Source: Sulfuritalea sp.
Lineage (GTDB): Bacteria; Pseudomonadota; Gammaproteobacteria; Burkholderiales; Rhodocyclaceae
Direction: 5' to 3'
Assembly (NCBI GenBank): GCA_030247575.1
Contig: JAOTRV010000041.1
Span: forward strand, 1-33,115
DNA: 33,115 nucleotides
The notes below the pieces were generated by a model. The model did no database searches. It was given only the letters and a program-made list of their open reading frames with translations, and was not told the DNA's origin. A program made the translations under genes and the position numbers. Shown in pieces: positions 8,677-16,331 of this stretch; the stretch's first letter is position 1, and each line of letters begins with the position of its first letter.

Positions 8677-10044
8677 TCACCACGCCCGCATCTGTTCGAT
8701 GGCCTGCTCGACGCGGTCGAGCGCGATGACCTCGATGCCCTTGATGGCCTGTCGCGGCGCATTCGCCTTGGGCACGATGGCATGGGTGAAGCCGAGCTTG
8801 GCGGCTTCCTTGAGGCGTTCCTGGCCGCGCGGTGCGGGGCGGATTTCGCCGGCGAGGCCGACCTCGCCGAAGACCACCAGCTTGCCCGGCAGCGGTTTGT
8901 TGCGCAACGAGGAAACGATGGCCAGCAGCACCGCCAGATCGGCCGCCGGCTCGGCGATCTTGACGCCGCCGACGGCATTGACGAACACGTCCTGGTCGCC
9001 GCAGACGATGCCGGCATGACGATGCAATACCGCCAGCAGCATCGCCAGGCGGTTCTGTTCGAGGCCCACGGTGAGGCGGCGCGGAGTCGGCGCCTGCGAC
9101 GCATCGACCAGCGCCTGGATCTCGACCAGCAGCGGCCGCGTGCCTTCCTGGGTGCACAGCACGCAAGACCCGGCGACGTCGAGCGAATGCTGCGAGAGGA
9201 ACAGCGCCGACGGGTTGGCGACGCCGCGCAGGCCCTTGTCGGTCATGGCGAACACGCCGAGTTCATTGACGGCGCCGAAGCGGTTCTTCACCGCGCGCAC
9301 CAGACGGAAACTCGAATGCGTGTCGCCCTCGAAATAGAGCACGGTGTCCACCATGTGCTCCAGCACGCGCGGCCCCGCCAGGCTGCCTTCCTTGGTGACG
9401 TGGCCAACGAGGATCACGCAGGTGCCGCCTTGCTTGGCGAAGCGCGTCAGCTGCGCCGCGCATTCGCGCACCTGGGCCACCGATCCCGGCGCCGATTGCA
9501 GGGCGTCCGACCATACCGTCTGGATCGAGTCGATCACCGCCACCGCCGGACGCAGTTTCACCAGCGTCGCGAGTATCTTTTCCAGATTGATCTCGGCCAG
9601 CAACTGCATGCCGCCGACATCGAGCTGCAGGCGCCGCGCGCGCAGGGCGACCTGCTCGCCGGATTCCTCGCCGGACACATACAGCACGTTCTCATTGGCC
9701 TGGGCCAGGCGCGCCAGGGCCTGCAGGAGCAGCGTCGATTTGCCGATGCCGGGATCGCCGCCGATCAGCACCACGCCGCCGGCCACCAGGCCGCCGCCCA
9801 GCACGCGGTCGAATTCCTCGACCCCGGTGGGCTGGCGCGGCTCTTCACGCGGACGGATATCTGCCAGCGCCTGCAGACCGCTGGCGCCTCCCAGCGCAGC
9901 GAAGTTGCGCCCGGCCGGCTGCGCCGTTTCGACCACCGCCTCGACCAGGGTGTTCCACTGTCCGCAGCCGGGGCACTGGCCCTGCCACTTGGGCGAGCCG
10001 GCGCCGCACTCGGTGCAGCTGTACTGCGTCTTCGCCTTCGCCAT
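8677..10044 (-). CDS. radA: RadA, DNA repair and branch-migration ATPase
   Basis: 455 residues, the usual length. An N-terminal zinc finger has C10, C13, C24 and C27 (CTECG ... CPGCG). The RecA-like ATPase has a Walker A motif GDPGIGKST at 96-104 and a Walker B region ending VAVIDSIQT near 168-175. The RadA-specific KNRFG motif is at 253-257, and the C-terminal third is the Lon-protease-like domain. RadA acts at recombination intermediates and drives branch migration with RecA. The ATG at 10044 begins MAKAKTQYSC, the standard family start; the frame extension upstream is antisense to alr. It starts 4 bases after the alr stop, so the two are probably cotranscribed and coupled. Confidence 0.97.
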   Translation of the reverse strand: MAKAKTQYSCTECGAGSPKWQGQCPGCGQWNTLVEAVVETAQPAGRNFAALGGASGLQALADIRPREEPRQPTGVEEFDRVLGGGLVAGGVVLIGGDPGIGKSTLLLQALARLAQANENVLYVSGEESGEQVALRARRLQLDVGGMQLLAEINLEKILATLVKLRPAVAVIDSIQTVWSDALQSAPGSVAQVRECAAQLTRFAKQGGTCVILVGHVTKEGSLAGPRVLEHMVDTVLYFEGDTHSSFRLVRAVKNRFGAVNELGVFAMTDKGLRGVANPSALFLSQHSLDVAGSCVLCTQEGTRPLLVEIQALVDASQAPTPRRLTVGLEQNRLAMLLAVLHRHAGIVCGDQDVFVNAVGGVKIAEPAADLAVLLAIVSSLRNKPLPGKLVVFGEVGLAGEIRPAPRGQERLKEAAKLGFTHAIVPKANAPRQAIKGIEVIALDRVEQAIEQMRAW

Positions 10045-10048
10045 CAGG

Positions 10049-11140
10049 TCAATCGACTTCGATGACCGGCACGCGCGCGGCAAGGCCGCAGAACAACTCA
10101 TATGCCACGGTGCCGGCCGCAGTGGCGACATCATCGGCGGCCAGATACATGTCGCCTTCGCCGCCCCACAGGGTCACCGTGTCGCCAACGTCGACTGTCG
10201 GCGGCAGCCCGCCCAGATCGACGCAGATCTTGTCCATCGAAACGCGGCCCAGGGTTCTCGTGCGCTGACCGCCGATCTGCACCGGCGTGCCGGTCGGCGC
10301 GTGGCGCGGGTAGCCGTCGCCGTAGCCGCAGGCCACCACGCCGATGCGCATGGCCCGCTCGGCGACGAAACTGCCGCCGTAACCCACCGCGTCGCCGGCA
10401 GCGAGCTCGCGCACGGCGATCAGCTCGCTTTCGAGTGTCATCACCGGCCGCAAATCGAGCGCGACGGCGCTTTGCATGGCCGGGAACGGCGAGGCGCCAT
10501 AGAGCATGATGCCGGGGCGCACCCAGTCGCCCGCCGCTTCAGGGAAGCGCAGCAAGGCGGCGGAATTGGCCATCGATACCGGCAAGCTGCGGTCGCCCGC
10601 CATGGCGCGAAAACGCCCCAGTTGCTGTTCGATGCCGCGCGCTTCGTCGGCATCGGCGAAATGCGTCATCAGCGTGATGGAGCCGATGCAGTTCGCGCCC
10701 GCGAGCCTGGCCAGTGCCGCGGCGAATTCATCGAGGTTGAAGCCGAGGCGGTTCATGCCGGTATTCAGCTTCAGATACACCGGCAGGCGGATCGGCAGAC
10801 GGGCCTCGATCAGCGCGTCGACCTGCCACATGGTATGCAGCACCGGGGTCAGCTCGAGCTCGCCGTAGAGAGGCAGCTCGTCGGGCTGATAGGGGCCTTC
10901 CAGCATCAGGATGGGCTGCGAAATGCCCGCATCGCGCAGCGCGATGGCGCCTTCGAGTTCAATCAGCGTAAAGCCGTCGGTGACGTCGCTCAGGGCATTG
11001 GCGGCGGGCAACAGGCCGTGGCCGTAGGCGTCGGCCTTGACCACGCTCCAGACTTTCGCGCCGGGGACGTGGCGCCGCACGACATTGAGGTTGTGACGCA
11101 GCGCCGACCAGTCGAGACGCGCGCGTATCGGTCGCGCCAT
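10049..11140 (-). CDS. alr: alanine racemase
   Basis: 363 residues. This PLP enzyme interconverts L- and D-alanine for peptidoglycan. The PLP lysine is K35 in VVKADAYGHG near the N-terminus. The second catalytic residue, a tyrosine, is Y273 in CGYGDGYPRH. The substrate-side motif LNTGMNRLGF is at about 125-134, and the C-terminal beta-domain begins near 235. The start (MARPIRARLDW) has AGGG about 9 bases upstream. The long upstream extension of this frame is antisense to the LysR gene and is not coding. It lies 8 bases downstream of the LysR stop and 4 bases upstream of radA, giving a tight LysR-alr-radA run. Confidence 0.96.
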   Translation of the reverse strand: MARPIRARLDWSALRHNLNVVRRHVPGAKVWSVVKADAYGHGLLPAANALSDVTDGFTLIELEGAIALRDAGISQPILMLEGPYQPDELPLYGELELTPVLHTMWQVDALIEARLPIRLPVYLKLNTGMNRLGFNLDEFAAALARLAGANCIGSITLMTHFADADEARGIEQQLGRFRAMAGDRSLPVSMANSAALLRFPEAAGDWVRPGIMLYGASPFPAMQSAVALDLRPVMTLESELIAVRELAAGDAVGYGGSFVAERAMRIGVVACGYGDGYPRHAPTGTPVQIGGQRTRTLGRVSMDKICVDLGGLPPTVDVGDTVTLWGGEGDMYLAADDVATAAGTVAYELFCGLAARVPVIEVD

Positions 11141-11148
11141 GCTTCGCC

Positions 11149-12063
11149 CTAAGCCTGTTTCTTCGTCATCAGGGCGCGCAGCCGCGTGGAGGCGAAGTCG
11201 ACAAAGGTGGCCACCAGCCGCGAGCGGAATTTCTCTTTCGGATACACCATCGAGAGCGTGCGGATCAGGCGCGGCTTGAGCGGGATGGCGACGATGTCGC
11301 CCAGGCGCTGCTCCTTGCTGACCGAGGCACGCGATGCGATGGCGAAGCCCAGCCCGGTTTCGACGACGCCGTTCAATGCGATCGGGCTGCCGAGTTCCAT
11401 CACCACGTTCAACTGATCGAGTGCGACGCCAGAGTGGCGCAGGTAGTTTTCGGTGAACTCGCGCGTACCGGAACCGGGCTCGCGCGAAACGAAGGGATGT
11501 CCCAGCAACTTCTGCGGCGTCAGCTCCTTGTGCCGCGCCAGGGGGAAGCGTGGATGGCAGATCACCACCAGTTCGTCGTCGCAGCAGACCTCGCATTCCA
11601 GATTCGACGCATGCGAAAGGGACTCGATGAAGCCGATGTCGATGGTATGTTCCATGACGCGACTTTCGATCGATTCCGAATTGCCGACGATGAGGCGCGA
11701 GCGCACGTTCGGAAAGGTCGATTTGAATTCGCCGAGAATCCCCGGCAGCATGAATTCGGCGATCGTGGTCGAGGCGCCGACCATCAGCGAGCCGCTGATC
11801 TCGCCGGTCAATTCCGACAGACGTACGTCCAACTCCGCGCCCAGCCCGAGAATTCTTTCCGCATAGCCGAGCACCACCTCGCCGGCCGGCGTCAGTGCGA
11901 TGCGCCCGTGCCCGCGATCGAACAGCCGCGTGTTGAAGTGCTCTTCGAGCTGCTTGATCTGGAACGTCACGGCCGGTTGCGTCATGAACAGCACTTCTGC
12001 CGCCTTGGTGAACGACAACTGCTTGGCAACCGCGTGAAAAACCTGGAGCCGGCGATCGGCCAT
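11149..12063 (-). CDS. LysR-type transcriptional regulator (YeiE/CysL/CbbR-like)
   Basis: 304 residues from the ATG at 12063. The N-terminal winged helix-turn-helix (about 1-60) contains KAAEVLFMTQPAVTFQIKQL. The effector domain (about 88-295) has ASTTIAEFMLPGILGEF, the VGNSESI loop, VDIGFIE-like DIGFIES, and GSGTREFTENYL. These resemble the YeiE/CysL/CbbR branch, whose members respond to sulfur or carbon metabolites. The effector cannot be read from sequence. GGAGG 8 bases upstream selects the ATG over the GTG three codons earlier, which would overlap that site. It is divergent from lplT and immediately upstream of alr-radA, so it may regulate lplT from the shared 212-base region, itself, or a distant target. 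Confidence 0.92.
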   Translation of the reverse strand: MADRRLQVFHAVAKQLSFTKAAEVLFMTQPAVTFQIKQLEEHFNTRLFDRGHGRIALTPAGEVVLGYAERILGLGAELDVRLSELTGEISGSLMVGASTTIAEFMLPGILGEFKSTFPNVRSRLIVGNSESIESRVMEHTIDIGFIESLSHASNLECEVCCDDELVVICHPRFPLARHKELTPQKLLGHPFVSREPGSGTREFTENYLRHSGVALDQLNVVMELGSPIALNGVVETGLGFAIASRASVSKEQRLGDIVAIPLKPRLIRTLSMVYPKEKFRSRLVATFVDFASTRLRALMTKKQA

Positions 12064-12275
12064 ACCTACCACCTCCGAATTGACGAATTTCCGTATTGGC
12101 GTTATTCAATCACAAATCATCTCCCATGAGCGGATTTTATGGCCGTAGCGCCAGAACCAGAGCTGGTATCCATTATCGCAAGCGCCCCATGCTGCAGCGC
12201 AACAGCCCAATTGGGACGGTCCTTTCGTGATATAAACCCGCAGACGAAAATACGGCCGGACCACCGGCCCACTCA
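12064..12275. promoter_or_regulatory. divergent control region between the LysR gene and lplT
   Basis: This 212-base gap is AT-richer than the flanking genes near both ends. A TATAAA box at 12231-12236 on the plus strand could serve lplT, about 40 bases before its ATG, but no good -35 sits at normal spacing (TTGGGA is 14 bases away). On the minus side a TTGTGATTGAAT stretch precedes the LysR gene. LysR proteins usually bind such divergent gaps. I cannot point to one T-N11-A operator with confidence. Confidence 0.4.
12072..12076 (-). promoter_or_regulatory. ribosome binding site fixing the LysR regulator start
   Basis: GGAGG on the minus strand, 8 bases before the ATG at 12063. The alternative GTG at 12072 would overlap it. 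Confidence 0.75.
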
Positions 12276-13541
12276 ATGAGCACTGGTTTCTACATCATCA
12301 TGGTGGCGCAATTTTTTTCCGCGCTCGCCGACAACGCCCTGCTGATCGCCGCCATCGCCATCCTGCGCGACATGCACGCGCCGGCGGCGTACGAGCCCCT
12401 GCTGAAAACCTTCTTTACGGTTTCCTACGTCGCCCTGGCGGCCTTCGTCGGCGCCTTTGCCGACTCCATGCCGAAATGGCGTGTCATGTTCATCAGCAAC
12501 GGCATCAAGATCTTCGGCTGCAGCCTGATGTTCTTCGACATGCATCCGCTGGTCGCCTATGCGGTGGTCGGACTGGGGGCCGCCGCCTACTCGCCGGCCA
12601 AGTACGGCATCCTCACCGAATACCTGCCGCACCGGCTGCTGGTGGTCGCCAATGGCTGGATCGAAGGCCTCACGGTCGGCGCGATCATCCTCGGCGTGGT
12701 GCTCGGCGGCGCGCTGATCCGGCCGGAGATCGCGCACAGCCTGCTCTCGCTGGACTTCCCGGTGATCGAGACCGGCGTCGACACCGTGGCGGAAATGACG
12801 CTCGTCATCATCGGCGCGCTCTACCTCGTCGCCGCGCTGTTCAATCTCTACATCCCCGATACCGGCGTCGACCACAAGCCGCTGAAGAAAAACCCCGTCT
12901 ACCTGTTCCATGAATTCAACCACTGCCTCAAGCTGCTCTGGCGCGACAAGCTGGGTCAGATCTCGCTGGCGGTGACGACCCTGTTCTGGGGCGCCGGTGC
13001 GACGCTGCAGTTCATCGTGCTGGAATGGGCCAAGGTCGCGCTGAACCTGGACCTGTCCAAGGCCAGCATGCTGCAGGGCGTGGTCGCCGTCGGCGTGGCC
13101 GTCGGCGCCATACTCGCGGCACGGATGATCACCCTGAAAAAGTCGGTGCGCGTGATCCCGCTCGGCATGGCCATGGGCGTCGGCGTCATCGTCATGATCG
13201 GCGTGCGCGACATGTGGCTGGCCGCGCCGCTGCTGGTCCTGATAGGCATCTTCTCCGGCTTCTTCGTGGTGCCCATGAATGCCCTGTTGCAGCATCGCGG
13301 TCACATTCTGATGGGCGCCGGGCATTCCATCGCGGTGCAGAACTTCAACGAGAACCTTTCGATCCTGATCATGACCAGCACCTATTCCGTGCTGTTGAAA
13401 GCCCAGTTGTCGATCTACTGGATCATCGTCTTGTTCGGCCTGTTCGTCGCCGGCACCATGTGGCTGGTGAAGCGTCAGCACGAGATCAACCAGCGTGAAC
13501 GCGACGACGTCGCCCATCTGGACGACGCGGCGCATCACTGA
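12276..13541 (+). CDS. lplT: LplT, lysophospholipid transporter (major facilitator family)
   Basis: 421 residues, close to the E. coli length. It is a polytopic inner-membrane protein with about 12 helices. The N-terminus (YIIMVAQFFSALADNALL) carries the family-typical FFSALADNALL segment. The cytoplasmic loop between helices 2 and 3 is short (FADSMPKWRV), followed by a family-like segment SPAKYGILTEYLPHRLL. LplT flips 2-acyl-lysophospholipids inward for re-acylation. In enterobacteria the partner acyltransferase gene aas sits beside or fused to it; none is visible here. The region around residues 180-190 includes a charged loop. The start codon has no clear Shine-Dalgarno. The gene converges with the radical SAM gene, their ends overlapping by 7 bases. 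Confidence 0.93.
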   Translation: MSTGFYIIMVAQFFSALADNALLIAAIAILRDMHAPAAYEPLLKTFFTVSYVALAAFVGAFADSMPKWRVMFISNGIKIFGCSLMFFDMHPLVAYAVVGLGAAAYSPAKYGILTEYLPHRLLVVANGWIEGLTVGAIILGVVLGGALIRPEIAHSLLSLDFPVIETGVDTVAEMTLVIIGALYLVAALFNLYIPDTGVDHKPLKKNPVYLFHEFNHCLKLLWRDKLGQISLAVTTLFWGAGATLQFIVLEWAKVALNLDLSKASMLQGVVAVGVAVGAILAARMITLKKSVRVIPLGMAMGVGVIVMIGVRDMWLAAPLLVLIGIFSGFFVVPMNALLQHRGHILMGAGHSIAVQNFNENLSILIMTSTYSVLLKAQLSIYWIIVLFGLFVAGTMWLVKRQHEINQRERDDVAHLDDAAHH

Positions 13542-14440
13542 CGGGCGGCGCAACCCTGGCCACCGTTGCGAATCAGGTCCGCGCAAATGGCATGAATCGC
13601 CGGCCACGAGGTGTGGCACCAGTCCGGCGCGATCAGGGTCGGCTCGCGGGCGGTGGCCGTCACCCGGTGAAACACGATTTCCGGCGGCGTGCGCCGGATC
13701 AGTTCGGCGGCAATGGCCGCATAGTCCCCGATCAGCGGCGCCTGCAGCTCGCCGCGCGCATACTGGGCAGCCATGGCGCTGCCCTTGACGATCATCAGCG
13801 GATGCAGCTTGATGCCGCCGACACCGAGTTCGAGAACGCGGCGGTGAGTCTCGCGGCACATGTCGCCGGTTTCCCCCGGCAGGCCCAGAATCAAGTGCGT
13901 GCAAACGGGAACGCCGTGGCGATGGGCGCGTGCCACGACATCCGCATAGGCGGCAAAACCGTGTCCCCGCTGGATCCGCTGCAGCGTCTCGTCGTGGGCG
14001 CTTTGCAGGCCCAGCTCGAGCCACACCTCGTAGCCGCGCCGGCGATAGTCGGCAAGGAGCGCGAGCACCGCGTCGGGCACGCAATCGGGCCGGGTGCCGA
14101 CGCAAAGGCCGACGATGTCGGCCTCGCGGGTGGCCTCGGCATACAGGCGGCCCAGTTCCTCCACCTCCGCGTAGGTGTTGGTATAGGCCTGGAAATAGGC
14201 CATGAAGCGGCTGGCGCGCGTCAGTTCCGCGCGGCGCGCGGCGAGTTGCTCGCGCACCGGAATTTCGGCATCGCTCGCGTTGAAGGAGCGCACGCTGCAG
14301 AACGTGCAGCCGCCGTGCCCCAGGGTGCCGTCGCGATTCGGACAGGTGAACCCGGCATGCAGCGCCAGTTTGCGCACGCGCTCGCCGAAGCGGGCCGTCA
14401 AATGCCTGCCGAGGGTGTTGACGTAGCGATCAAGATGCAT
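13535..14440 (-). CDS. yhcC: YhcC-type radical SAM protein (TIGR01212 family)
   Basis: 301 residues from the ATG at 14440. The iron-sulfur site has the variant spacing of this family: C33, C45 and C48 in CPNRDGTLGHGGCTFC. The TIM-barrel core contains IVGLCVGTRPDCVPD and a conserved ELGLQSAHDETLQRIQRGH segment. The C-terminal region has LIGDYAAIAAELIRRTPPEI and DWCHTSW, typical of the family. The biochemical function of YhcC is not established; it is a presumed SAM-dependent radical enzyme. The start is not certain. There is no Shine-Dalgarno at 14440, and an in-frame GTG nine codons upstream is possible. A longer frame reaching 14584 runs into the repeat and is rejected. Confidence 0.9.
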   Translation of the reverse strand: MHLDRYVNTLGRHLTARFGERVRKLALHAGFTCPNRDGTLGHGGCTFCSVRSFNASDAEIPVREQLAARRAELTRASRFMAYFQAYTNTYAEVEELGRLYAEATREADIVGLCVGTRPDCVPDAVLALLADYRRRGYEVWLELGLQSAHDETLQRIQRGHGFAAYADVVARAHRHGVPVCTHLILGLPGETGDMCRETHRRVLELGVGGIKLHPLMIVKGSAMAAQYARGELQAPLIGDYAAIAAELIRRTPPEIVFHRVTATAREPTLIAPDWCHTSWPAIHAICADLIRNGGQGCAARQ

Positions 14441-14469
14441 GCGGGCGTTGGCGGGAAACACCCATGTGC

Positions 14470-14681
14470 GGTGTCCCCTGCGATAAACGCGCGTAGCGCG
14501 CCGAACGGTACCCCCCCCCCGCGAGGGGCGAGGCGGAAGTTCGCGACGCATGCGTCGCGCCGCCGCAGCCGGCTGGCTGTGCAAAGCCAGCCGTGGCCCG
14601 CATAGCGGAAGAGGGGCGGGCGAATAATTGGCTTTTCGCGTGTTTCATCTTCTGCGAATGGCGCTTGGTGCCATGAGCGTT
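14470..14681 (-). repeat. ~210-bp intergenic repeat, copy A (between the CDF transporter gene and yhcC)
   Basis: A near copy lies at 17494-17702 in the same orientation. By eye, the core (14521 to about 14650) differs from copy B at 7 of about 130 positions; the edges diverge more. Conserved internal structures are a CCCC-GCGA-GGGG stem at 14517-14528, an 18-base perfect palindrome at 14542-14559 and a stem GGCTGGCT/AGCCAGCC at 14571-14592. There is also a shared AT-rich block AATAATTGGCTTTTCGCG. Copy A holds a run of ten Cs at 14511-14520. It begins at the stop codon of the CDF gene and ends about 30 bases before yhcC. Confidence 0.9.
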
Positions 14682-15594
14682 AACGTACATCGGGTTCGAA
14701 GAACACCCACTGCGCATTTGGAAATCGCTCCTGCATGCGCACCTCGACGGCGTTGATGGCATCGACCATCTGCAGTCCGGTCTGCGTTTCCATGCCGCGC
14801 ATGCGCGCCTTGACCGCGATGACGACCCTGTCGCCCCAGGCCAGCGTGATGACGTTCAATACCTGTTCGACTTCGGGCTGGGCGGCGACAAAACCCTCGA
14901 TCTCGGCGCGCAGTTGCGGCGCCGCCGACTCGCCGACGATCAGGCCCTTGACCTCGATCATTACGGCAATCGCGATGACCATCAGCACGACGCCGATGGC
15001 CAGCGTGCCGAGCGCATCCCACAGGGGATTGCCGGTGGCCACGCTGGCGGCGACCGCGACGAAGGCCAATGCAAGGCCGAGCAGGGCCGCGATGTCTTCA
15101 CCGGCCACCACCATGAGTTCGGATTGGCGCGTCTCGCGGAACCACGCCAGGAAAGACTGGCTCCCGGCGATCTTGCGAATCTCCTTCAGCGCGCCCCACA
15201 GGGAGAAAGCCTCCAGCACCACCGCGCCGCCCAGCACTGCCATGGCAATCAGACCGTGTTGCAGCGGCTGCGGATGTAGCAGGCGCTCGACGCCTTCGTA
15301 GACGGAAAACGCGCCGCCCATGAAGAACAGCATGAGGGCGACGATCATCGACCAGAAATAGGTGACGCGATGATGGCCCAATGGAAAGTCGACGCTGGCG
15401 GGACGGCGCGCCTGCTTCAGACCCAGCAGCAGGAGCAGCTGATTGGCGCAGTCGGCCGTCGAATGGATCGCCTCGGCCAGCATCGAGCCGGAGCCGGTCC
15501 AGAATGCCGCGACGTACTTCGACAGCGCGATGCCGAAGTTGGCGCCCAACGCATAAAAAATCGCCTTGACGGACCCTTCGCTGCCGTGCGACAT
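14680..15594 (-). CDS. cation diffusion facilitator family transporter (SLC30A9-like)
   Basis: 304 residues. The inner-membrane domain has about six helices (residues 10-220) and the C-terminal cytoplasmic ferredoxin-like domain (about 222-304) is typical of CDF proteins. The metal site in helix 2 reads AEAIHSTADCANQ (H44, D48). Helix 5 has AGEDIAALLG (E166, D167), the variant of the SLC30A9-like branch rather than the ZitB pattern. The likely substrate is Zn2+ or another divalent metal, exchanged for protons; specificity is not readable. The ATG at 15594 overlaps the uracil-DNA glycosylase stop (TGATG), so translation is coupled. The longer upstream frame is antisense-like shadow inside that gene. 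Confidence 0.9.
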   Translation of the reverse strand: MSHGSEGSVKAIFYALGANFGIALSKYVAAFWTGSGSMLAEAIHSTADCANQLLLLLGLKQARRPASVDFPLGHHRVTYFWSMIVALMLFFMGGAFSVYEGVERLLHPQPLQHGLIAMAVLGGAVVLEAFSLWGALKEIRKIAGSQSFLAWFRETRQSELMVVAGEDIAALLGLALAFVAVAASVATGNPLWDALGTLAIGVVLMVIAIAVMIEVKGLIVGESAAPQLRAEIEGFVAAQPEVEQVLNVITLAWGDRVVIAVKARMRGMETQTGLQMVDAINAVEVRMQERFPNAQWVFFEPDVR

Positions 15595-16331
15595 CAGCCG
15601 GCCCTGCTCGCCTGCATGGTGCGCTTCATGAAGCAGAGGTCCTCCCATGCCAGCGCCTTGTCCGGCAGCGTGCGCAACAGGTAGGCGGGATGATAGGTGA
15701 CGATCAGCGGAATGCCGCGATAGTCGTGCAGTCTGCCGCGCGCGGCGGCGATCTTGACCTCGGTTTGCAGCAGCGTTTGCGCTGCCGGCCGGCCGAGCGC
15801 GACGATCAGCTTCGGCCGGATCAATTCGATCTGCCGCTCCAGGTAAGGCCAGCAGGCCGCGGCCTCTTCCGGCTCGGGCGTACGGTTGCCGGGCGGCCGG
15901 CACTTGACGGCATTGGCGATATACACGTCGTTGCCGCGCTTGAGGCCGATCGCAGCGAGCATGCTGTCGAGCAGCTTGCCGGCCTGGCCGACGAAGGGTT
16001 CGCCGCGTTCATCCTCTTCGGCGCCCGGACCTTCTCCGACAAACAGCCAATCGGCATGGCGATCGCCGACGCCGAGCACCGCCTGCTTGCGCGTCTCGCC
16101 GAGCCGGCACTGACGACACGCCGCCACGGCGGCAGCGAGTTCATCCCAGTCCATCGCGGCAGGGGCAATGGCGGGTGCGACCGGCTCACCCGCCGGCACG
16201 TTCTGCGGCAAGTGCTCCGCAGCGGCGGTCGATGCGGCCGCGACTTCCGCGACCGGCGTTGCCGGCGTTGCCGTGCGCAATCTCCAGACCGGTCCCAGAC
16301 CCATCTCGCGCAGAATGTCGTTCCTCGTCAT
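15594..16331 (-). CDS. family 4 uracil-DNA glycosylase, iron-sulfur type
   Basis: 245 residues. The first ~60 residues are an Ala/Pro-rich extension. The glycosylase domain starts near 63. Four cysteines fit the 4Fe-4S site: C72 and C75 (CRQC), C144 and C160. The uracil-binding motif GEGPGAEED is at 99-107, and the C-terminal motif YHPAYLLR is at about 217-224. The enzyme removes uracil from DNA after cytosine deamination. The alternative older label is 'phage SPO1 DNA polymerase-related protein', which is the same family. The ATG overlaps the rimI stop as ATGA, and the gene in turn overlaps the CDF transporter gene, so the three are coupled. The tsaB-rimI-udg order is one I recognise from betaproteobacteria. 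Confidence 0.93.
   Translation of the reverse strand: MTRNDILREMGLGPVWRLRTATPATPVAEVAAASTAAAEHLPQNVPAGEPVAPAIAPAAMDWDELAAAVAACRQCRLGETRKQAVLGVGDRHADWLFVGEGPGAEEDERGEPFVGQAGKLLDSMLAAIGLKRGNDVYIANAVKCRPPGNRTPEPEEAAACWPYLERQIELIRPKLIVALGRPAAQTLLQTEVKIAAARGRLHDYRGIPLIVTYHPAYLLRTLPDKALAWEDLCFMKRTMQASRAG

Noticed and set aside
8559-9104. N-terminal extension of the permease frame into radA
   Set aside because: The extension is Arg/Ser/Cys-rich shadow of radA, and a good ribosome site marks the internal ATG at 8558.
11141-12109. N-terminal extension of the alr frame across the LysR gene
   Set aside because: It has no family similarity. The alanine racemase start is unambiguous at 11140 and the LysR gene is the real coding frame.
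12273-14105. 610-codon minus-strand frame across lplT and the radical SAM gene
   Set aside because: It spans two well-supported genes in other frames and has shadow composition (His/Asp/Gln/Arg-rich).
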